From: a virus
Length of the DNA stretch: 49,630 bases
Direction: 5' to 3' (one strand)
IMG/VR virus record: IMGVR_UViG_3300030118_004623
Location: 1-49,630 of that record
How positions within the stretch are numbered: the stretch's first letter is position 1; each line of letters opens with the position of its first letter. Positions 7,618 to 15,235 of the stretch are shown in pieces. The position numbers were made by a program, and so were the translations under genes. A model generated the notes under the pieces. It was not told the origin of the DNA. It saw nothing but the letters and a program-made list of their open reading frames with translations, and did no database searches.

Positions 7618-8425
7618 ATGCCTCAACACTCAGGTCTTTACGAGCTTCGATTCTTTTTTCGTACTCAACCTTGTCCATGATGCAACGGTCAACCACATCT
7701 TTGGGTGGCCAGTTCTTGGTACACATCGGCGGCAACCTAAGCTTGAGGTTTTCATTGTTCGCGTACCTTGGAGCGACCCGGAAGCCCATTGGCCCATTGT
7801 GATCGTACTTTTTAGCTGTTGAACGGCTAATTTCAGACATCGCAGCCGCATCCTCACGGCTTATGCCCTTTCTCCGCAGGTCAAAGTACTTCTTAGCCTT
7901 GCCGCATCTCAGTTTTTCACGCTTGAACGCTGGTGACTTGACGCTTTCGCCAATCTTGCGCTTCTCAGCAGCTTGTCTGGCCTCTTTTGGCACCTCTTTT
8001 AGTACCTGACGGGCCAACTCCTTGGCTTTCTCGTTGATTGTAGCCTCGTCCATCTCAATCATGGCGGCTCGCTGCCCAACGCCACCAAGAAATGACTGGT
8101 CTTCAGTCTTCTTAACCTTCTCAGGCACGTCGTCTGCAATCGAGGCCCAGAACGACTCTTCTGCTGCCTCTTCTGTGGCTTGGACGGCGGGAGCAGCACG
8201 CTCTATCAAATCAGATGCCACCTTAGAGAAGGCCGTAGCCAACTCTTTAGCGTCTCTGACACCGCCGCCACGTATCTCGCGAAGAACTCGCAAGGCCATG
8301 CCCAGATAGGCACTGCGCTTGCGGTCTCCGGTAGTGTCGATAGCTGACAACTCGTCAGCAATATACTCCTCGAGGCCTTCGGGGGACATGTCGAGAAGTT
8401 GTTTAGCCTCTTTATTTGCGTTCAT
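7616..8425 (-). CDS. HTH-containing hypothetical protein, end of replication operon
   Basis: 269 residues. An Ala/Glu-rich helical N-terminal and central part is followed near residues 185-205 by a helix-turn-helix-like stretch (GISREDAAAMSEISRSTAKK). Start overlaps the SSB stop (TGATG), so the two are coupled. It is the last gene of the leftward replication operon and converges on the early terminator. No family recognised. It may bind DNA in recombination or in regulation. Confidence 0.6.
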   Translation of the reverse strand: MNANKEAKQLLDMSPEGLEEYIADELSAIDTTGDRKRSAYLGMALRVLREIRGGGVRDAKELATAFSKVASDLIERAAPAVQATEEAAEESFWASIADDVPEKVKKTEDQSFLGGVGQRAAMIEMDEATINEKAKELARQVLKEVPKEARQAAEKRKIGESVKSPAFKREKLRCGKAKKYFDLRRKGISREDAAAMSEISRSTAKKYDHNGPMGFRVAPRYANNENLKLRLPPMCTKNWPPKDVVDRCIMDKVEYEKRIEARKDLSVEA

Positions 8426-8823
8426 CAGAACGGTATATCATCATCTGCATACTTTGCCTTGTGTGCTTGTGCAGGACGTGCGCCTGCGCCTGACGTTTCA
8501 GGCCATTTCCATACGTCGAGACGGTGTACCTTGATGTCGGTAGTCTTTTTGACCTCGCCATCTTTAGTCGTGTACTCGCCGTACTCAATAGTACCCTCGA
8601 CGAACACGCCCGCGCCCTTTGACATGCGCTCTGCAATAAAGTCGGCGGTGCGACCCCACGCCTTGCAGCGGTGCCACTGTGTTTTCTCTTGCTTGGTGCC
8701 ATCCTTCCCTTTCCAAGTTTCAGATGTCGCCAAACTAAAGCTTACGAGCTTACCGCCCGCCGTCTCTCTTACCTCTGGGTCCTGACCAATGCGGCCAGCC
8801 AACAGTACAATATTCTTATTCAT
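8425..8823 (-). CDS. ssb: Single-stranded DNA-binding protein
   Basis: 132 residues with the OB-fold pattern of bacterial SSB: NKNIVLLAGRIGQDPEVRET at the start, SFSLATSETWKGKDG, TQWHRCKAWGR and KGAGVFVEGTIEYGEY. The C-terminus is the acidic tip DDDIPF that recruits replication and repair proteins. It coats ssDNA during replication and recombination. ATG overlaps the RecT stop; GGGAAG precedes it. Gene order RecT-SSB is common in recombination cassettes. Confidence 0.93.
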   Translation of the reverse strand: MNKNIVLLAGRIGQDPEVRETAGGKLVSFSLATSETWKGKDGTKQEKTQWHRCKAWGRTADFIAERMSKGAGVFVEGTIEYGEYTTKDGEVKKTTDIKVHRLDVWKWPETSGAGARPAQAHKAKYADDDIPF

Positions 8824-9568
8824 TACTTCCCTCTCCCTCTATCATCTGCACTTCGCCTTCCCACTCACCGCTGGTGTCATCGAAGTCCTCTGCGGTGACG
8901 ACGTTGCCATCAACACGCTCTGCGGTGTGCATCTCAGAGCTTTTCGGCAAGTACTTCGCAAGTCGTCGAACGACAGTCTTGCGGGCCATCTCTTCGTAGT
9001 GATCTTTCCAAGGACCGAACTTACCCTTGCTCTGCGACGAGCGCATCACCAAATCAATCTGTGCCTTGCTCATCACCTCGACCACCGGCATCATGTGCTC
9101 TCCTGTAGCCGCACACCATACGTGAGTCATCGGGGCATCGGTCAGCGCCGGTTTGTGAACCACTGGCTGGTCAATGTTGCCGTAGTCCACTTCAAATAGG
9201 TCGCCCTCTCGCACAATACGAGGCGGGTGAATGGTCACACCGGCCTGGTGGGCCAGCTTGATAAGGCCTTGGAAGCCGATAATCATCTGCACCTGACGCT
9301 TGAACGGTAGCAAATAGACCTGGCCTGTTCCCGGCTCAAGACCTAGCTGTGCCGACAGCATCAGCGAGCCCAGCAAAGTCACCGGGTCGCACTGCATGAG
9401 CTTTGGATTCCGCCGCAGCTCAGTCACCAGTATCCGTGCGTATCTGGTTGGGCCTAGCTGCTTTGGGAGTGCAGCCATAAGCTGCCCCTTCAGGCCTTCT
9501 ATTACCCCGTAAGCATCGCGGTTCTGCGCGGCCACAACGGGGTTTATCTTAGTTGTCAGCGAACTCAT
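8816..9568 (-). CDS. recT: RecT-type single-strand annealing protein
   Basis: 250 residues. The RecT core is visible: GTPTRYARILVTELRRNP-like lead (here PTRYARILVTELRRNPKL), LLGSLMLSAQLGLEPG, QVYLLPFKRQVQMIIGFQGL and LAHQAGV. It anneals complementary single strands and works with a 5'-3' exonuclease, here the YqaJ-type protein of 9764-10780. The C-terminus is acidic. The start ATG follows GGAGG (ACACATGGA motif, site 6) and lies inside the end of the preceding small gene. Confidence 0.93.
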   Translation of the reverse strand: MSSLTTKINPVVAAQNRDAYGVIEGLKGQLMAALPKQLGPTRYARILVTELRRNPKLMQCDPVTLLGSLMLSAQLGLEPGTGQVYLLPFKRQVQMIIGFQGLIKLAHQAGVTIHPPRIVREGDLFEVDYGNIDQPVVHKPALTDAPMTHVWCAATGEHMMPVVEVMSKAQIDLVMRSSQSKGKFGPWKDHYEEMARKTVVRRLAKYLPKSSEMHTAERVDGNVVTAEDFDDTSGEWEGEVQMIEGEGSNE

Positions 9569-9767
9569 ACTCGATGTCCTCCATGTGTGTGTTTATCCAT
9601 CTGTCCTTGATGACGCCCAGTGCGTCTCCTAAAAAGACTAGCTCGACCATCTGTAGCGCCACCCTGACGCTATCCTCACCATTCTGGACGACCAAACCAA
9701 AGCCGTCCTTGTCTTCGACCAGTTGAACCTGTTGCTCTGGTCCACCTCTCCACCAAGGCATCGTCAT
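9549..9767 (-). CDS. Small protein between exonuclease and RecT
   Basis: 72 residues starting MTMPWWRGGPEQQVQLVEDK. I placed the start where ATG overlaps the TGA of the exonuclease (ATGA); a longer frame upstream has no support. The acidic C-terminal part overlaps the RecT start by 20 bases. No family recognised; the position suggests a partner of the exonuclease/annealase pair. Confidence 0.6.
   Translation of the reverse strand: MTMPWWRGGPEQQVQLVEDKDGFGLVVQNGEDSVRVALQMVELVFLGDALGVIKDRWINTHMEDIEYEFADN
9580..9588 (-). repeat. ACACATGGA motif, site 6
   Basis: Provides the GGAGG ribosome site of recT, inside the coding end of 9549-9767. Confidence 0.7.
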
Positions 9768-10780
9768 GCTTTGAGCTCCCTTACCTTCAATGCATTGTTT
9801 TTCTGGAATGTGGCGAGCCACGTCGAGCCTGTGTCCGGGTCAACGATACGCAGCGCCTTCCCACGTCCGTAGAATCGAACCAGCGCCTTAGTCAAATCCC
9901 GCTGTGCTTTATGTCCATCAGCCAGCTTTGACCAATAGTCGTAGAAGCGCAGAGCCTTTAGCATGGTAGGCACTACCTGGTGTGGGCAGTGCATTTCTCC
10001 TCCATCGTTAGGCCACTGCTCCTGAGCAGTGCGATAATCCTGTGATAGCTGTGGAGCGGGAGGCAGTTTGCCCTGCACATGATACGACCAGAAAGTTCCA
10101 ACCGTCTTGCGGGCATGCGAGATATCAGCATCGTCTCTGCGAACCAAGTAGAGATTAAGTTCGAGGCCACCGCTGCCACCGCCAAGCACGGCAACATAGC
10201 ACTTCTTACGACCTGTAATGGACATGCCCCACTGCACCTGCCAGTACGTGCTCCGAGGAAAGCTGCCGTCAGCCACATCCTCGCCCGTGACAGTCATAAT
10301 CTCGTGGATGTCATCAGTTGGTCTAGGGTACTTCCACTTGTTTCCAGTCGTCTTTACCTCAAGATTGGCGTCTAGCTTTGGCGACCAGCCATCAAGCGTA
10401 CAGCCAAACGCCTCGTTCTCTGGGTCGAAGCAAGTCATAAGCTGCGTGCCTTCAAAGCCCATGCCCCATCGCTTGTTGACCAAGCCAATCACGGCAGACT
10501 CAAGCTCACGACCTAGCCACATTCGAGCTTCAGCATCGGCATCTTCCTCTGCCTGGTCGTCTGGGCTAACTTTCTTCAGGTAAACATCGAGCGGGCTTTC
10601 AAAACTGCCAGCTTTCACGCCAGTAGCTGGCCACTCGTCATCCTGACGGTGAACCACAGCGCCTACCTCGCTGCCTCCGATGTAATTCACACGGCTTTTT
10701 AGCCAGTCGTCTCTGTCTTCAAAGACAACTACACGAGCGCGGCCACCCACCAGAGGTGTCGCAAGAGCATCTGATGTCAT
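9764..10780 (-). CDS. YqaJ / lambda-type exonuclease
   Basis: 338 residues starting MTSDALATPLVGGRARVVVF. The start is corrected to this ATG because a strong GGAG site in ACACATGGA stands 8 bases before it, although the frame is open further upstream. Family motifs: YIGGSEVGAV (about 37-46), MWLGRELESAV, FGCTLDGW with the metal-binding Asp, LEVKTTG with the Glu-x-Lys of the nuclease core, YWQVQWGMSITG. It would resect 5' ends of double-stranded DNA to load RecT. Confidence 0.9.
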   Translation of the reverse strand: MTSDALATPLVGGRARVVVFEDRDDWLKSRVNYIGGSEVGAVVHRQDDEWPATGVKAGSFESPLDVYLKKVSPDDQAEEDADAEARMWLGRELESAVIGLVNKRWGMGFEGTQLMTCFDPENEAFGCTLDGWSPKLDANLEVKTTGNKWKYPRPTDDIHEIMTVTGEDVADGSFPRSTYWQVQWGMSITGRKKCYVAVLGGGSGGLELNLYLVRRDDADISHARKTVGTFWSYHVQGKLPPAPQLSQDYRTAQEQWPNDGGEMHCPHQVVPTMLKALRFYDYWSKLADGHKAQRDLTKALVRFYGRGKALRIVDPDTGSTWLATFQKNNALKVRELKA

Positions 10781-10789
10781 ATGTTCTTC

Positions 10790-10798
10790 TCCATGTGT
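10790..10798 (-). repeat. ACACATGGA motif, site 7
   Basis: Supplies the GGAG site before the exonuclease start at 10780. A GCCGC-ACGTC-GCGGC hairpin lies directly upstream on the minus strand. Confidence 0.7.
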
Positions 10799-10820
10799 GG
10801 CCGCGACGTGCGGCAAAACT

Positions 10821-11201
10821 TTAGTTTGTTTTTTCGACGTTACCATTTTTTTGGCTGTTTTTTACTAAGTCTTTCCTAAAATCATACCCAGCAGCCAACA
10901 GCGCGTAATTAGCTGACTTTTTCAGGTCAATCTCTGGCGTGCCCTTCAGGTTTGCCCTGTGTTGGTACTTGATTACGTTACCTCGGCAGTAACCAAGAAA
11001 CTCCTGGGGTGTCAAAACCTGGCGCAGGTAATCAATACACTCGACGCCTTCCTCTGGCACATAATGGCTTGGCTTTTCCACAATGCAGTCGTCGTCTTCT
11101 TTCATTGTTTCCCCTGTGATATCACAAACATACAGCGCTCTATGCAACAAGTCGTACCAGGCGCCCTTACGCTGTGCCTTTGGGCACTGGCCGCATTTCA
11201 A
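10821..11201 (-). CDS. DUF3310-type phage protein
   Basis: 126 residues. The C-terminal half matches the DUF3310 pattern: PSHYVPEEGVECIDYLRQVL, LGYCRGNVIKYQHRANLKG and a helical SANYALLAAGYDF. The N-terminal 40 residues carry CGQC and two more Cys, a possible zinc site. The start appears to be TTG overlapping the TGA of 11198-11452. An ATG further in would drop the Cys part. In other phages these proteins are called nucleotide kinases without firm evidence. Confidence 0.75.
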   Translation of the reverse strand: MKCGQCPKAQRKGAWYDLLHRALYVCDITGETMKEDDDCIVEKPSHYVPEEGVECIDYLRQVLTPQEFLGYCRGNVIKYQHRANLKGTPEIDLKKSANYALLAAGYDFRKDLVKNSQKNGNVEKTN

Positions 11202-11452
11202 AGCTCATCCATCTCTAGTGTGTGTGGACCGTACAGTTGAACCCTCGCTCGACAGTCGTAATCATCGCGACCAGACAGCAAGTCGAAGGCTCGCCATATC
11301 GGCATCACAAAAGAACGACTGTTCGGATACGTTGGCTCAAGTCCCTCGCTTCGCAGATGGTTGTAGAGCGAATCGTGTACACAAATCCATATCAGGTCGT
11401 TCAATGAGACAGCTATCCACTGAATGGACTCTGGGTCCAGCTCAGCCTTCAT
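11198..11452 (-). CDS. Hypothetical protein in replication operon
   Basis: 84 residues starting MKAELDPESIQWIAVSLNDL. An acidic helical protein with no recognised domain. It overlaps RusA at its start (11 bases) and the DUF3310 gene at its end (4 bases), so it is translated as part of the same chain. Function unknown. Confidence 0.6.
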   Translation of the reverse strand: MKAELDPESIQWIAVSLNDLIWICVHDSLYNHLRSEGLEPTYPNSRSFVMPIWRAFDLLSGRDDYDCRARVQLYGPHTLEMDEL

Positions 11453-11870
11453 TGATAGCCTCGATCATCACCGCAGCGTGCGGCTTTTCACCTTTCGCGG
11501 CATAGTATTTCTCTGCTCGCACATCGCAGACCACAGCGTCATCTGCCCACAGACCGGCCATGCCATCCAGCAACGACTTCAGGCAGTTGTCTACGTCGCT
11601 GCGAGTAGTCTTCCAGACCCTGCCTTGCGGGTCTTTCTTTCGCATCAACCGCTTCGGTCGCTCAAAAACAAACACCACCGCTACGCGGATGGGTCCGGGC
11701 TCAAAGCGCGGAATGTCGGCACACGACTCCGCCACCTTGGCCTCGTAGTCGAGTGTTTTTTTCGGCGTCCGCATCTTCACGGTCATGCGACCACCACCTA
11801 TGCGTACCATGCGAGCCTTTGGTCGCTGCTTGGCGACCGGCTCCCCAGGAACTGTGAACTCAAATTGCAT
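11442..11870 (-). CDS. rusA: RusA-type Holliday junction resolvase
   Basis: 142 residues. RusA signatures: PGEPVAKQRPKAR at the start, RSDVDNCLKSLLDGMAGLWADDAVV with the conserved Asp residues of the active site (about 95-120) and EKYYAA. RusA dimers nick four-way junctions symmetrically. Size is close to the E. coli protein (120 residues). Start overlaps the helicase stop by 11 bases. Confidence 0.9.
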   Translation of the reverse strand: MQFEFTVPGEPVAKQRPKARMVRIGGGRMTVKMRTPKKTLDYEAKVAESCADIPRFEPGPIRVAVVFVFERPKRLMRKKDPQGRVWKTTRSDVDNCLKSLLDGMAGLWADDAVVCDVRAEKYYAAKGEKPHAAVMIEAINEG

Positions 11871-13152
11871 CTTTAAACCGAGTAAAGTGCCCTTGCCACG
11901 CTACTCTTACCGAACCAGGTGCACCATGTCGATACTTAGATATGATTATTTGACACTCTGGGTCATCAAGATTCGGGCGGTAGGGGAATATTACGGTGTC
12001 GGCGTCTTGCTCGAGGTCGCCTGACTCACGTAAGTCCGACAGTCGTGGCGGTCTCTCCACGCCTTCGATGCCCCGGTTCATCTGGCTCAATAGATACACT
12101 GGACATCCCAGCTTCTTAGCCAGCAGCTTGGCGTTCCGACTGACATGACCGATGTGTCGTCTTCGGTCCCATCGACGGTCTGTCTGTCTCATAAGGCCAA
12201 TGTAATCGACGAACACAGCACTAAGCCTGCCGTGTTTCATCTGGTGAGCTAGTGATGCCGCAGTGACCGACTCAATGGTTTGGCTTGGCGTGTCATCCAT
12301 CCACAGGTTCAGTGTCTCCGCAAAGCCAATCGACCGAGACAATCGCTGTGCGTGCTCGATTGACACGTCTTGCCGACGCTCAAATCCAACAGGCAGTTTG
12401 GCTCGCTGCGCTTCCATGCGAAGACAGGACTGCTGTGAGCCCATCTCCAGCTCAAACATCAGAGTAGGCCCATGTTTGGAGTGCGCTTCAGCCATCTGCT
12501 GCTTCAGTGCCGACTTTCCCCAACCCGGTCGGCCAGCGATAATCACAAGGTCTGGCTCGGTTGGGACCAGCGAAAACCTTTCGTCAAAGCTGTGTATGCC
12601 CAGCGGAATTGCAGGTGGATTGCCAGCCTTGGCCATATCTTGAAGCCTGCCTGCGGTATCAGCGACTATCTTCTGATAGCTGACGAGGCCAGACTTTATG
12701 TTTTCGACAGTCGCATCGGCCACAATGCTTTGGACTTGCTCGATGCAGTCGTCGTCGCCCTGCTCTAGCTTGCGCAATGCAGTCTCCAGTGCGATCTTGC
12801 AGGCTCTTCGTCGTGCGGCAGACGTAACCTTTGACAGGTGAAACCGAAACGACTCTTCGATCCAAGGCGAGGTGTTGTGTTGCATCCACTGCCAGACCTG
12901 CTGCGGTCCTCCCATAGACCGAAAGACGGGCTCTGGTATTCTCATACCGACACTAACTATGTCGATAGGCTCATGGTTCCGCACACAATTAGCCATGGAC
13001 TCCCAAAGGATTCGGCAATGGGTGTCCGCAAAGCTATCGCTGTTGATATGCTCACTGGCGATAGGCCAAGCCTTTTCAGGATGCTTCCAGCACATAGCTA
13101 GGACAGTATGCTCTGGCGTTACCGGTATCGTTTCCCAGCGTTGCTCTACCAT
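11860..13152 (-). CDS. dnaB: DnaB-like replicative helicase
   Basis: 430 residues. N-terminal DnaB-type helical domain (about 1-110) and a C-terminal RecA-like motor. Walker A is GRPGWGKSALKQQM (about 207-220), Walker B is LSAVFVDYIGL (about 310-320), with a later YLLSQMNRG sensor stretch and DLRESGDLEQDADTVIF. It would unwind DNA at the phage fork. It follows the initiator gene with an overlapping start (TGGTAG). No phage DNA polymerase is visible, so host polymerase is presumably used. Confidence 0.93.
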   Translation of the reverse strand: MVEQRWETIPVTPEHTVLAMCWKHPEKAWPIASEHINSDSFADTHCRILWESMANCVRNHEPIDIVSVGMRIPEPVFRSMGGPQQVWQWMQHNTSPWIEESFRFHLSKVTSAARRRACKIALETALRKLEQGDDDCIEQVQSIVADATVENIKSGLVSYQKIVADTAGRLQDMAKAGNPPAIPLGIHSFDERFSLVPTEPDLVIIAGRPGWGKSALKQQMAEAHSKHGPTLMFELEMGSQQSCLRMEAQRAKLPVGFERRQDVSIEHAQRLSRSIGFAETLNLWMDDTPSQTIESVTAASLAHQMKHGRLSAVFVDYIGLMRQTDRRWDRRRHIGHVSRNAKLLAKKLGCPVYLLSQMNRGIEGVERPPRLSDLRESGDLEQDADTVIFPYRPNLDDPECQIIISKYRHGAPGSVRVAWQGHFTRFKDAI

Positions 13153-14051
13153 GACCGTGCCTCGCAGTGAGCCTCGCAGAACTCATTGAGTGTGCCCGGT
13201 TCACCGGCGTCAACCCACGCCATCTGGCATGCAGCGTAGTTGGGATGGTCGGACCATTTCTTTCTCTTCGGTGAGCCCGATTTCCAACGCTGTGCTAGCT
13301 GGAGACGTTCCTCAAACTTACCGTTCCAGACTGTTGACGGCCTTAGCCACTTTCCGTTGCTGTCTTTTCTGAGGTAGGTCGCCCAGCTATCGCCTGACTT
13401 GCAGGCCCACTCCACAACCAGCAGCAGTTCGTCTGGCGTGTGCCCCTCGTTTAATCGCGTTCGTATCTTATCCCTTGTGCCCTTCGTGCCGGGCTTCAGC
13501 TTCTGACCGGTAACCTCATTCCATCGAGAAACAATCCCGGCAAAATCCGTTCTCTCTACTGCTTCTGTTACTGCTTCTGTTACTGTTACTGTAGGATACC
13601 CCATCGAAGGGGCATCAGAAGCCTTTGGAATCACAAAGGAAAGCCCCCATTTCGGGCAATATGTTTTAGCCCATTTTCCTAACAGGTAAGGCGAGCGTTT
13701 TCCTGCGGTTTCTACCAAGCCTAAGACCATCGTTCTGCGCTTGTCATTTTTTGACAAGGCTGGGCCAATTTGAACCTCGCCCATGCGGTGGACCCATACC
13801 CACTGGGTGCTGTAGCAGTACGTCGCGTAGTCGCACTTCAACAGTCGCTTGAGCGACGACTCTGCCTGCTTGATCGTCAAGCCGCTCTCGCCTGCCATCT
13901 GATAGATGGGTAGAAAGTACAGTCCAATCGCATTGCTGCGAGCGCAGCTAACTAGATAGTCAGCTAGCACCTTCGACGCGAGGTCATTGCCAAGGCACTG
14001 GTAGGTTCTACCAGACCACTTGTCTACCAGCGTTTTGCGGTAGGTCGCCAT
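13146..14051 (-). CDS. Replication initiation protein
   Basis: 301 residues. An N-terminal winged-helix-like region (about 10-85: LADYLVSCARSNAIGLYFLP, then SGLTIKQAESSLKRLLK) is followed by a linker and, at about 240-265, LRPSTVWNGKFEERL, the pattern of the conserved phage C-terminal domain found in replication organisers. It would recognise the origin and load the DnaB-type helicase encoded next. ATG at 14051 follows GGAGACATAG. A short tandem repeat inside the gene (13558-13593) could be the origin. It is first in the leftward operon. Confidence 0.75.
   Translation of the reverse strand: MATYRKTLVDKWSGRTYQCLGNDLASKVLADYLVSCARSNAIGLYFLPIYQMAGESGLTIKQAESSLKRLLKCDYATYCYSTQWVWVHRMGEVQIGPALSKNDKRRTMVLGLVETAGKRSPYLLGKWAKTYCPKWGLSFVIPKASDAPSMGYPTVTVTEAVTEAVERTDFAGIVSRWNEVTGQKLKPGTKGTRDKIRTRLNEGHTPDELLLVVEWACKSGDSWATYLRKDSNGKWLRPSTVWNGKFEERLQLAQRWKSGSPKRKKWSDHPNYAACQMAWVDAGEPGTLNEFCEAHCEARSW
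13558..13593. repeat. Tandem 12-bp repeat inside initiator gene
   Basis: ACTGCTTCTGTT twice (13558-13569, 13570-13581), followed by ACTGTT and ACTGTA. In the protein it reads TVTVTEAVTEAV, a linker. Lambda carries its origin iterons inside gene O, so this is a candidate origin or simply a flexible linker. Confidence 0.5.
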
Positions 14052-14087
14052 CTATGTCTCCAACTAGTTCTGGGCTCGCGAGAGCCG

Positions 14088-14096
14088 TCCATGTGT
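14088..14096 (-). repeat. ACACATGGA motif, site 8
   Basis: Forms part of one arm of the inverted repeat over the replication promoter candidate. Confidence 0.7.
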
Positions 14097-14103
14097 GCCG
14101 GTA

Positions 14104-14133
14104 TTGTTAGTTCGGCACATGGGCAGCAGTCAA
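14104..14133 (-). promoter_or_regulatory. Promoter candidate for the replication operon
   Basis: On the minus strand TTGACT (14128-14133) and TAACAA (14104-14109) are 18 bases apart. The inverted repeat CCATGTGTGCCG / CGGCACATGG straddles the -10 element, as an operator would. The initiator start lies about 55 bases downstream. Confidence 0.45.
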
Positions 14134-14225
14134 CAACCTGAGATAAAAAAAATAAAACCACAGCAAATACCAATACTTACACAGTTACTTGACGGAGGCT
14201 GTCTTGTGGAAAAAAATAATATCAC

Positions 14226-14234
14226 ACACATGGA
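14226..14234 (+). repeat. ACACATGGA motif, site 9
   Basis: Just after TAATAT, upstream of the 14296-15235 genes. Confidence 0.7.
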
Positions 14235-14274
14235 TGGAGGAACTTGATTATGAATACATGACGACGTATACCGC

Positions 14275-14291
14275 CGCTCCAAAAAGGAGCG
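14275..14291 (+). promoter_or_regulatory. Hairpin that buries a ribosome binding site
   Basis: CGCTCC-AAAAA-GGAGCG: a 6-bp perfect stem whose right arm is the GGAG ribosome site for the ATG at 14296. Folding would block initiation at this gene and, by coupling, the two that follow. Confidence 0.6.
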
Positions 14292-14295
14292 AAGA

Positions 14296-14457
14296 ATGGA
14301 TTTGTTTAGCAGTACGTACTTTCTCGGAATGGCAGCTACCGGCGGCGTCGTATACGCCAGCAACCGGGCCACCGGCATGCCGTGGAAGTATTTTTTAGCC
14401 GCCTCTTTAGGCTGGCCTGTTTGGTGGCTACTGATGTCACTCGGAGATTACACATGA
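14296..14457 (+). CDS. 53-residue small membrane protein
   Basis: Starts MDLFSSTYFLGMAATGGVVY, with two hydrophobic stretches (about 8-21 and 33-48, the latter FLAASLGWPVWWLLMSL). GGAG lies 6 bases before the ATG inside a hairpin. Its TGA overlaps the next ATG (14454). It precedes a transglycosylase-like gene, so a holin-like or envelope role is possible but unproven. Confidence 0.65.
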   Translation: MDLFSSTYFLGMAATGGVVYASNRATGMPWKYFLAASLGWPVWWLLMSLGDYT

Positions 14458-14678
14458 TCGTAAAGACTACACCTAAGTTCGGAACACAGAAGGTCAAAAC
14501 CAGCTACTGCTTCTGGCCCCGCACCGTCACTCAAAACGGAGGCCAGTCAGTGACGTACTGGCTTCACAAGACAAAAGTCCTGTACGCCTACGAGCCAATA
14601 AAAAACAACGAGATGCGACGGCCCGACCAGGACCGCAGTAAAGGCCAGTGGGTTGTAAAATCCGTGAGGCCGGTATGA
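14454..14678 (+). CDS. Hypothetical protein in small rightward operon
   Basis: 74 residues starting MIVKTTPKFGTQKVKTSYCF, beta-rich and basic. Coupled on both sides through ATGA overlaps (14454 and 14675). The open frame extends upstream but the ATG at 14454 is the coupled one. No domain recognised. Confidence 0.6.
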   Translation: MIVKTTPKFGTQKVKTSYCFWPRTVTQNGGQSVTYWLHKTKVLYAYEPIKNNEMRRPDQDRSKGQWVVKSVRPV

Positions 14679-15235
14679 GCATCGCAATGATTGCTTTGTG
14701 GCACTCGGCCATTGTGGAGTACATCTACTCCACGCCGACCATAGCGGAAAGTGAGCGGGACCAGGCGGTCGCTACTGCAATGCATATGCTGCAAATTGAA
14801 CAAGAGCTGGGAGTGCCCGACTACATGCTCGGGATGTCAGTAGCCGCCGCCTCCGTAGAGAGCGGCTTCAACCCTACCGCTGAAGGCGACCACCGGTTCA
14901 GCCGTCGTGGAAAGCCAAAGGCTATTGGCGTGTTGCAGCTATGGCCCTGGGTAGAGCGATACGATGTGGACCGGAATGATGTTGATAGCTCTACTCGGTT
15001 CTGGATAAGCCACATCCAGCGCATCAAAGCTAAGACCGACAGGAGATGCTATGCACGTCGCTCGAGGACTGCCTGGAGGCAGGCGTGGGTAACGGCAGTG
15101 CGCTACCCCAAGCCGGGTGGTCGATGTCGCGAGAGGCCAAAACACTGGCGACACTTCTTGCGACTACGAAAGATTTACTCGCGCCTTCTGCCAACCGCGA
15201 AGCCGCACCTGCCAAACTCCACCGCTGCTTCGTAG
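14675..15235 (+). CDS. Lytic transglycosylase-like protein (SLT fold)
   Basis: 186 residues. After a short hydrophobic N-terminus (MSIAMIALWHSAIV) comes the SLT/goose-lysozyme pattern: AAASVESGFNPTAEGDH (about 55-71) with the catalytic Glu of ESGFNP, then AIGVLQLWPWVERYD (about 82-96), and a C-terminal Arg-rich tail. It would cleave peptidoglycan glycan strands. The C-terminal 60 bases overlap the convergent gene 15175-15780, which is unusual. It is encoded opposite to the other lysis genes, so it could act in DNA entry or control rather than final lysis. Confidence 0.7.
   Translation: MSIAMIALWHSAIVEYIYSTPTIAESERDQAVATAMHMLQIEQELGVPDYMLGMSVAAASVESGFNPTAEGDHRFSRRGKPKAIGVLQLWPWVERYDVDRNDVDSSTRFWISHIQRIKAKTDRRCYARRSRTAWRQAWVTAVRYPKPGGRCRERPKHWRHFLRLRKIYSRLLPTAKPHLPNSTAAS

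Larger units (their letters stand above)
14052..14295. promoter_or_regulatory. Divergent control region
   Basis: This 244-base gap separates the leftward replication operon from the rightward 14296-15235 genes. It holds a minus-strand promoter candidate, an inverted repeat CCATGTGTGCCG (14089-14100) and CGGCACATGG (14113-14122), a GGCTCGCGAGAGCC hairpin near 14073-14086, two ACACATGGA motifs (14088, 14226) and, for the plus strand, TTGACG (14189) and TAATAT (14217) with too long a spacer to count as one promoter. Confidence 0.55.

Noticed and set aside
14189-14222. TTGACG and TAATAT as a plus-strand promoter
   Set aside because: The spacer is 22 bases, too long for a normal sigma-70 promoter.
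14189-14398. 69-codon frame overlapping the small membrane protein
   Set aside because: The frame of 14296-14457 has a ribosome site, membrane segments and stop/start coupling; this one has none.
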